A stretch of 64,000 nt of DNA from Theristus sp. LFF4_11. Lineage: Eukaryota > Nematoda > Chromadorea > Monhysterida > Xyalidae. The DNA is taken from contig JASANC010001068.1 of the NCBI GenBank assembly GCA_030248135.1, positions 1 through 64,000 of the forward strand. Direction: 5' to 3'. Under the pieces are notes generated by a model. That model did no database searches. It was not told where the DNA came from and was given only the letters and a program-made list of their open reading frames with translations. Positions 57,401 to 64,000 of this stretch are shown here, piece after piece (position 1 is the stretch's first letter; each line of letters opens with the position of its first letter). The position numbers were made by a program, and so were the translations under genes.

Positions 57401-60354
57401 CGTCGGCGTTTCGAAATCGGATCGAACACGACCTGGTAGAGGAATGTGCGCTCGGCGCATATGAATGCTTCGATGAACTCTTTGGTGACCTTCGCAGAGC
57501 TCATGTTCAAGTAACGTGGAATGCGAGGTAAACACTAAAACACACATACGTATTGTAGTATTATTGACCCCCCCCTGCCCCCACAAACGTTCAAAAATAC
57601 AGTTCACATGAAGTTTTGAAGAGCTCATGGTGCTACGCGGAAAAACTCGGAAGAACAACGATTTTTCTGAACAGAACACCAGTTTTCATTCACAACCTCG
57701 CCCTATTGCTGCCGACCTTTCTCAAATCCATGCACGACGTTTTCGCGAAGAATTTCGCGGCCTTCGCGAGTCCGATGCCGGGCAGCCCATCTGGCAAATA
57801 GTCGCAACCGGCCAGAATGCAGATGCGACGGAACTTCACGAAATCGTCGCGATTCGAGGCGGTGCCATTCAGGCATAACGACAAATGCTCACGCTCGTAC
57901 AGCAGACCACGACCGGTTGTGTCAAGTTTGAACAGAATCTGCGGGAAGAAGACTTCCTCCCGTTGTTCCGTTTTTATAATTTTGTCAATATAATCGCCGT
58001 TTACACCAAAAATATCTTTAAAAATCTTATACACCAGACGTCGAAAGCTTTCACCCTACAAATCTATAAGGTGTCAGGAGCAGGATACAGAGACCAAAAA
58101 AATCGCACAGGAAATGCGTCGGCGTCACAACGGAGACGGCTGTTTTTGTCCGATTGTCCAAGTCGCATCTTCACAAGTCCTTTGAAAACCGTCAACAATG
58201 AGAAACAGCTTGTGTAAAAAGCGGCACCTTTTGAGTGCCGAACACGATCAAATCGGAGTCTTCGGTGATGACGAGCTGTGCGATGTTTGCGTGGCACAAG
58301 TAGGCCAGCTGTGCGTCCGACTCGTACGGCGCCACCAGACAGTCGACGTTCGCCATCAGACGCAGTCGCTAGAACACAGCAACCAACTTGCCAGAATCAC
58401 TCAATCGACCATTGATTTCGTTGTCAAAACAGTCATCCTTCATTCACTCACTGCCCGAGCGACTCTGTGCCGTGGTATATCTCCTGTCACATATGCATGT
58501 CATGAACACGCATTTTGCAGTTTGATTAAGGGTTCCGGATTCCACACGTTTTACCACCCTATCGCGCGCATGTTCACCAGCTACAACCAACAAAATGAAC
58601 AAAAAGCCTGCAATTGTAAAGTTAGCTTGTTGGAGTAAATCAGCCAAGTATAGGGTTCTCTGTAATTCGGTAAGATCCAAGGAGGCCAGGCACAATTCCT
58701 GCGCCCCCCGATGCACCTTGATCAACGCGTGCGCCATGTCAAACGTGACCTCGGTGGCCGTCTGCAGCACCTGGATCGCCTCGCTCGTCTTCCCCTCTGC
58801 CAACAACTGCAGACCGCGCGTTTTCGCCGCCGCACGTCGCTCGCGGCGCGCCGTGTCGGTGCTCTGAAGGAAGACTCGCATAATACGAGCACGACAACGC
58901 TTGCGTTTGTGGTTGGTCAATGCCGCAACGGCGACAACGCGCTGCACCAATTTAGCGTCAGCCACGCTGCACATGAGCGATACGTTTTGCAACCGCCTCC
59001 AGAACGCGAAGGCTGCAACCCAAAACGGCTCAGTTTCGGTTGCCCTCGTCTCGTGGCCTCGGTCAGCGGAGACTCGTGGCGTTAGACTCTGCACTGTGTG
59101 CTCGAGAGATCGAGCCCCGCTGAGAGGGTTGGATGGAACCAGCGTTCGACCCAGCTTGGACTGGTCGCCAAAAAACACTATCGCTGACGTGCGCAGCTTG
59201 GCTGAGGTGAAAACCAGCAAGCCACGACGAGAGGGGCCAGCGACTTCAAGACAGAAAAACTCTAGCCCGCCACAGATGGTTGAAATTTTGTTCGTTCGTT
59301 AGTTTCCCTGTTTTATTGTTTCACCACAACTTGCCCCAAACATGACAAAAGCAAAATGCAATCACCTTTTTTGCAGGCAGGCTTGCGCCATCGAACACAA
59401 CAATAACGCGACAATGGTGTTCCAGAATAACGTTGATGTATTTGACACAGTAGTGCACGTAGCTGCAAAAACAATGTGAACATTTCAAGACAAAACTCGA
59501 TCTCGAAAGAAAATCAGAATTCTTCTGAAAAGTGGATGAAAATGTGTTTATTGAGATCCTGACAATTGAATCTTTTGGACGCTGATTGGTTGCATCGAAC
59601 TAATTCAACCAATCAGTACGGATGGTACGGTTAAAAAACCGGTTTTTTTTATGAAAAGAAATGAAATGAAAGGTTTTTTAACCGGTTTTTTTCACGTCAA
59701 AAATAAAAAAACCGGTTTTTACCAATGGAAAATTTGAATTTTCAGTCGTCGAAACAAATCCAAGTTTTCAGTCGTGGAATCCACCAACAATTGTGCGGGA
59801 AAAGCAACGCTTCTGATTATTGTTCACAAAACCGACAAGAACAGATTTTATCCAGCTTTTCTTGGTCAATTGTGTGTTTGGAAAAATCCAGAGCAATATT
59901 CTGAAGCTGGAAAACCTTTTCGAGAAAAAAGCCCTGGTAAAAAACAGTTTTAAAACCGCGAAAAGAAACCGGTTTTTTCATCCCTTCCAATCAGTGAAGC
60001 CAAATCAAACATAGCCGTTCAGCTGATTGCCAATGATGTACAGGCCGAGTGCATCAGTCAAGAAACAAAAAAGCAGAAGCGCATGTGCACTAACAAATCC
60101 GTTGCGTTGCCCATTGCCAAGTCAGCGACACAACCAAAGACGCCACGATGCAACAGACAACTGACGTCCAGCGCCACCGTGCAACCACGGAACTCATCGA
60201 TGTGCGCCTGAACATGGAAAACACAAAATGCATGATTGGAAAACGATCAATCTGCAGCACCTGGTCGCCGAATGTTTCAGTTCAACCAATTTGGAACTTC
60301 ACTAACGCTGCGACAAGCTTTCTTGACAAAGCTCAGCAAATTGTTAATGCCCAT
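54440..60354 (-). CDS. exo1: Exonuclease 1 (FEN1/XPG family 5'-3' exonuclease)
   Basis: EXO1 resects DNA 5'-3' in mismatch repair and recombination. Clear minus-strand exons: 60354-60298 ([14 protein letters not shown]), 60207-60095 ([17 protein letters not shown]), 59462-59366 ([12 protein letters not shown]), 58863-58717 ([17 protein letters not shown]), 58368-58228 ([28 protein letters not shown]), 57938-57717 ([20 protein letters not shown]), 57534-57383 ([18 protein letters not shown]), 57047-~56880 ([20 protein letters not shown]), 56562-56520 ([10 protein letters not shown]) and the last, 54951-54440. Metal-binding acidic residues of the N and I nuclease regions are present. The C-terminal part is low-complexity (Thr runs, basic KGRKR) as in other EXO1 tails, and ends RPPTMSGQ. 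Exons between 56520 and 54951 (candidates near 56215-56330 and 55755-55905) are not firmly placed. Confidence 0.9.
59618..59988. mobile_element. MITE built of AAAACCGGTTTT inverted blocks
   Basis: Starts near GGATGGTACGGTTAAAAAACC and ends ACCGGTTTTTTCATCCCTTCC. Several internal AACCGG/CCGGTT palindromes are present. It lies in EXO1 intron 2 and is related to 13257-13618 and 22619-22714. Confidence 0.5.
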
Positions 60355-60774
60355 TATTTTGTTGGTCGTTCGTCGACACCGTCGCTGTTGTTTTGCTGTA
60401 ATTTCATTTTGAACGGTTGATAACATCACATTTGCACGATTGACGAAAATACCAGTTTCCACAATTGAGCCAATATCAATGGTTTTTTAACAGTACGAAT
60501 ACAAACGGCAACCAACTTCAAATGTAATTTTTTAACAATTTGAAGCAAATGGCAATGACAATGCATAAGTTATCACTGATTATGATGGCATGCACTACAA
60601 TGGATTCCAGCAGCACCAAACAAATAAAATGCATAAATCACAGAATAGTAGAACAGTGGAAAAATTCACGATATTCCCTATCAATGCATCTTGTTCATGA
60701 ATGCTTAAGGTTTATCTTTGCTGTCGCTGACGTGTGAATCGAAGGCATGGCACCCAAACAGTCACATCGGAAAC

Positions 60775-61677
60775 TCAACCCCGCAGTTGACCACCAAATG
60801 CCACATTGCTGCCAGTGACTTCAACGAACTCCACAATGATGCTGAAATGGCCTGGAACGCGTGGTCCGAGAAAACACACTCTACACTCAAGTGGATTCGT
60901 GGAGTTTTTCCCGTTCGCGCAAACGAACCTCTCCCGCGCGGATATTTCCAGCAGGCAGCCTGTCCCGCGCGACCTTTCCCGTTCGTTTGTTGAATTGTTC
61001 GTTTTCACCATTTATTGTTTTTTATTGTTCAATCTTTTTCCAGTGGGAAAGGTCTGAACGAGAAAAGTCAGCCGCGGGAAAGGAGCGAACGGGAAATACT
61101 TGGACGGGCATGGTCCGAACACGCTTCAGTTCAGAATCCAGATATCCACAGTTGATCGTTCAAAAGTTCCACACAGATTCAAAAAACAATAATGCATGCA
61201 ATCAATAGACGTTATGCAATTGTGCCGTGCCACTCACAAATCCATCGGAACGCTCAATTGCCTGTGGATATGTTCGGTAACGGCAGGCGCAATGCGCTCG
61301 TTTGCGGTTTTGTCAAATTTGTAGATTGATTTCACTTGCACGAATGCACTGACCGTCGTGGAGTCGCCGCGACCCATGCACACGTTTGGGTGGCACATCA
61401 CAAGCACTTTCTGTCAACAATTAATGCTGCACCTCTGATTGAGCCCACAAAACAAAGTGTCAATGCTGTCAATATGCTATGAATGTCAGTAGCGTTGTCA
61501 AAAAGCCCGTTTGATATTGTTTATTTGGCATTGGCAAAGCAAAACAACTGCATCAACACAACCACTCACATCATTCGGTTTTTCAAGCAATCTGCCAATC
61601 AAATCGCATGTTTCGGAAACGAAAGACGCTGGCACGTTCCTTCGGTCAACAGAGGTGTGCACGGTGATGATCGGCAT
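60775..61677 (-). CDS. mif: Macrophage migration inhibitory factor (MIF)-like tautomerase
   Basis: Three minus exons in phase: 61677-61570, 61410-61238, 60841-60775, giving 115 residues plus stop, the normal MIF length. It begins MPIITVHTSV: the proline after Met is the MIF-family catalytic base once Met is removed. Later segments align with the family: FVSETCDLIGRLLEKPND (helix 1), KVLVMCHPNVCMGRGDSTTV (strand and the region around MxFGGS), ERIAPAVTEHIHRQLSVP (helix 2), IIVEFVEVTGSNVAFGG (equivalent of VYINYYDMNAANVGWN). The CxxC oxidoreductase motif of mammalian MIF is absent. Nematode MIFs act inside cells and, in parasites, may be secreted without a signal peptide; none is seen here. It is head-to-head with CSL4. 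Confidence 0.9.
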
Positions 61678-61773
61678 GTCCAAGATTCGAAAAAAAACTT
61701 GAAAAACCCAATTTTTGTAATTGAAAAAAATAAATTAATTTAAGGAAATTAAAAATTTAAAAATATAAAAATT

Positions 61774-61850
61774 TTGGGGCCGGAGCGTGTGCACGCGCGC
61801 TAGTGGATCATGAGCATGAGCATGCCGATGCCACGTGCGCGTGCGTTTTA
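61774..61850 (+). promoter_or_regulatory. ~70-bp GC-rich element in the MIF/CSL4 divergent promoter
   Basis: GGGGCCGGAGCGTGTGCACG followed by CGCGCTAGTGGATCATGAGC and GCCACGTGCGCGTGCG. It is a near-identical copy of 3801-3876 (there on minus). It ends 50 bp before the CSL4 start and ~100 bp from the MIF start, so it may be part of the shared promoter. Confidence 0.5.
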
Positions 61851-61900
61851 AAAAAGAAGCGCCAGGTGTGGAGTGCGGGCGGACGAGTGCAGTACACGCA

Positions 61901-62016
61901 ATGATTGTGGTGCCTGGCGAACGCTTGTTTTCCTCAGATTCGGATGCGTCAGCGTCTCCGAAGCAAAAACTTGCTGCGGGGCATGGCACGTACTCAAAGT
62001 ATGGATTCATTTACAG
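61901..62016 (+). CDS. exosc1: Exosome component CSL4/EXOSC1, first exon (partial gene)
   Basis: The exon reads MIVVPGERLF, a Ser/Asp-rich insert, then GHGTYSKYGFIYR and a good donor (ACAG|GTATGT, phase 2). PGERL...GTY...GYI is the N-terminal domain of CSL4, a cap subunit of the RNA exosome that binds RNA and links to the nuclease core. The rest is not in the window: the intron contains MITE-B copy 4, and a strong acceptor (TTTGCTTGCAG) ends at 63999, one base before the window edge. It is therefore only partly visible here. Confidence 0.85.
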
Positions 62017-62110
62017 GTATGTCCGTCCCGTCATCGTCAGGTTAAGTTGTCGTTTTTCTTCATTCCGTAAGTCAAGTAAAGTTTTATTTGTAAGCCTCAC
62101 GAGTCACGAC

Positions 62111-63339
62111 TAGAGATGTAAGGGTCAAAAAAAAAATTTTTTTTTAATTTTTTTTTAAAAAAAAAGTAAAAAAAATGAGCATTTTTTTTATTTTTTTTAT
62201 TAAAAAATTTTGAAATTTTTTCTTTAATGTGCCTTGAAAATGCCGTTTTTGGCATCATTTTTCGAAAGTTCAACAAAAATTTTCTTTGACTTTACCTTGT
62301 CACTTAGTCTTCAACGCTGCAGGTGGCATAGTTGTTCTAGGGGGGGGCCTGGGGGGGGCCGCCCCCCCCCAAAAAAATTTCGAATCTATCTCTATCAGAG
62401 AACATTTTTCGGCTCAGCTATTATCTATCTAAAAAATTTTCTCAGCCAGCTATCTATCTGAAAATTTTTGTCTTCAAAGACATAAAATGAGCCAATTTTT
62501 GGCCAAAATTGACCATTTTTGCTCGTAATTATTGAAAATTTCGCTAATTTTAGGTAAAATACGCGTGTATACTTGATTTTTAGTGTATTTTTAGCATTAT
62601 TTTGCTGTTTTTATAGCTTTTTAGCATTTTAGCTATCTATCTATAAAATTTCAAAATTTTGACCGGCCCCCCCCAAAGTCACATGGCCCCCCCGCGGCCC
62701 CCCCCAAAATTTTCCAGCTATCTATCTATCTAGAAAATTTGCTCCAGCTATCTATATCGGCCCCCCCCCCAAGCCCTCGGCTCTGGAACAACTATGGCAG
62801 GTGGTATTCTGGATTGATTTATCGACTGTTTTCAGCCTTGGTGAGTGATGATCGACTCGCGCATTGAAGTACTTGAGCGTCGCAAAGGCTAGTTCAACAA
62901 ATTCCGATGTCGCTAAGGTGAGATAGAAGCAGAGAACTCACATTTACGCATCGTTTTTCAGGATCTCGAAAGGTGGAAATTGCACTGTCTGCCACTGCAA
63001 GCGTAACTTCGTTGGTTGCTCGTTGCTGTTTCGCCTCGTGTCGTCAGCGTGATCACACCGGTTTGTTGTGGAACTTGTTTCCATGTTATTTGAGGTGAAT
63101 TGAGAGGCAAAACACGAGACGTGATGTCGTCGGTGGGAAAATGGGGTCGCCGAAACCAAGTCTGAAATTTTCACCCTCCTCCCATATGAGTGGGGGTCAT
63201 ATGGTAAGTCGGTGGCTCCTCAGATGGTGATATTCGGACTCCCTGAAAAATTCTGAACAACTTTCATTTAAAAAAAAAATTTAAATTTTTTTTTTTTTAA
63301 AGAAAAAAAATAGAAAATTTTTTTTTCTTGACATCTCTA
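62111..63339 (+). mobile_element. hAT-like MITE family B, copy 4 (in CSL4 intron, carries another insertion)
   Basis: Termini TAGAGATGTAAGGG and TTGACATCTCTA; flanks GTCACGAC and CTCACGAC agree in seven of eight bases, a slightly mutated target duplication. Removing 62327-62796 restores the family sequence. The conserved ORF lies at 62944-63174. Confidence 0.85.
62327..62796. mobile_element. CATAGTTGTTC-terminus hAT-like MITE nested in MITE-B copy 4
   Basis: TIRs CATAGTTGTTCTAG and CTGGAACAACTATG, flanked by the 8-bp duplication GCAGGTGG (62319-62326, 62797-62804). The interior has G/C tracts and CTATCTAT runs shared with 37499-38139. Confidence 0.85.
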
Positions 63340-64000
63340 CTCACGACGGCCAGTTCACATCAACACATTCACAAAACTTCCATTATGCAAAACAAACAAA
63401 CGATTTCACAAAAAAACTGAAGAAATACTGAAGATTATTGATGAAATTGGTGAGTGTTAGAGTGCAACAATGAAAGCAAGCAAAAAAGTCGCTGCAAACG
63501 AATGGGCAGATAACTGCCTGGGATTTCACACAAGGAAAATCCACAAAATGCAACCAACCGTCGACAGTCAGAAACAATGAATGAGAAAAAAACGCGCACA
63601 CACAATTTAAGCTTGAGAGAAAAAGTAACGCGATCACGAACCGACAACATCAGACAGCGCAGAGCGGTCACGATTGACATTCAGACACGATTAAAATGAG
63701 CAAGAGAACAAAGCAGAGACACACGGCACAGTTTCTTTTTCTTTTGTTTTACCTCAAATGACCGACTGAATCACAACAATGCGTGAGCAGAATGACCGCG
63801 AGCCGAGCACGACACGATTGTCTCGATTGGTATTCATATTTAAAAATTTTGAAAAAATGATTTTTGATTTTCGATCAAATTATGCTTGCAATAAAGTCGT
63901 TGTAGGTTCCTAATCCTAAATCTAATCCTAATCCTAAGCCAAGCCTTTTTTATAAGGTCTTATTGATTTGTGCGCGTGATGTCAACGATTTGCTTGCAGC
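63340..64000. other. CSL4 intron remainder with telomere-like repeat
   Basis: No exon is seen before the acceptor at the window end. The stretch 63895-63960 (GTTGTAGGTTCCTAATCCTAAATC...GCCAAGCCTTTTT) matches the repeat at 3628-3675. Confidence 0.5.

Noticed and set aside
1..64000. CRISPR array, bacterial operon or horizontally acquired bacterial gene
   Set aside because: Tandem repeats here lack spacer architecture, and every supported gene is intron-bearing with animal homologues.

Overview
The window is eukaryotic nuclear DNA. Genes are split into many small exons with GT-AG introns, intergenic and intronic DNA is A+T-rich, and transposable elements (TEs) are dense. A nematode is the best guess: there is a nematode-style seven-transmembrane (7TM) receptor, a CR1/T1-like non-LTR retrotransposon, TTAGG-type telomere-like repeat debris, tandem non-autonomous Helitrons, an F-box/LRR gene and a polyQ-leading ALG/AGO-type Argonaute. 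No rRNA or mitochondrial marker is present, so species is not resolved. Genes below were assembled by joining homologous or coding-looking exons at splice sites and checking reading phase. Each gene is given as one span, with its exons listed in the evidence.

Left part (1-24000): an F-box/LRR protein on minus (194-3192); a ~1.5 kb divergent intergenic region with inverted repeats; a nuclear-looking coiled-coil protein on plus (4689-9662) whose introns hold a tRNA-derived SINE and several miniature transposons (MITEs); then a ~13.6 kb Argonaute on minus (10415-~23994). The Argonaute has PAZ, MID and PIWI exons and all four slicer residues, and one of its introns contains a complete 7TM receptor gene on the opposite strand (14431-15694).

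Middle part (24000-41100): a transposon block. Three head-to-tail Helitron-like elements (23995-29831) abut the polyQ start of the Argonaute. A decayed CR1-like LINE follows on minus (~29832-36145); its ORF1 is split by a hAT-like element that itself contains another hAT-like MITE. A mosaic of poly-G/C hAT-like elements runs to 39061. From 39062 to 41125 no gene is supported.

Right part (41100-64000): a compact housekeeping cluster. It holds an MFSD10-type major-facilitator transporter (+, 41126-47306), the ribosome-biogenesis factor NOP16 (+, 49343-50720), a predicted secreted kelch-repeat protein (+, 51474-53789), exonuclease 1 (-, 54440-60354), a macrophage migration inhibitory factor (MIF)-like tautomerase (-, 60775-61677), and the first exon of the exosome subunit CSL4/EXOSC1 (+, 61901-62016, continuing past the window). 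MIF and CSL4 are divergent across 223 bp. That spacer carries a ~70-bp sequence almost identical to one in the other divergent intergenic region (F-box/coiled-coil), a candidate shared promoter element or mobile end.

These genes do not form a pathway. The themes are RNA metabolism (Argonaute, NOP16, CSL4), DNA repair (EXO1) and heavy transposon load. I found no CRISPR, operon-like bacterial content or convincing new enzyme system. The most unusual items are the nested receptor gene, the Helitron array joined to the Argonaute N-terminus, the nested hAT insertions, and the shared 70-bp element.
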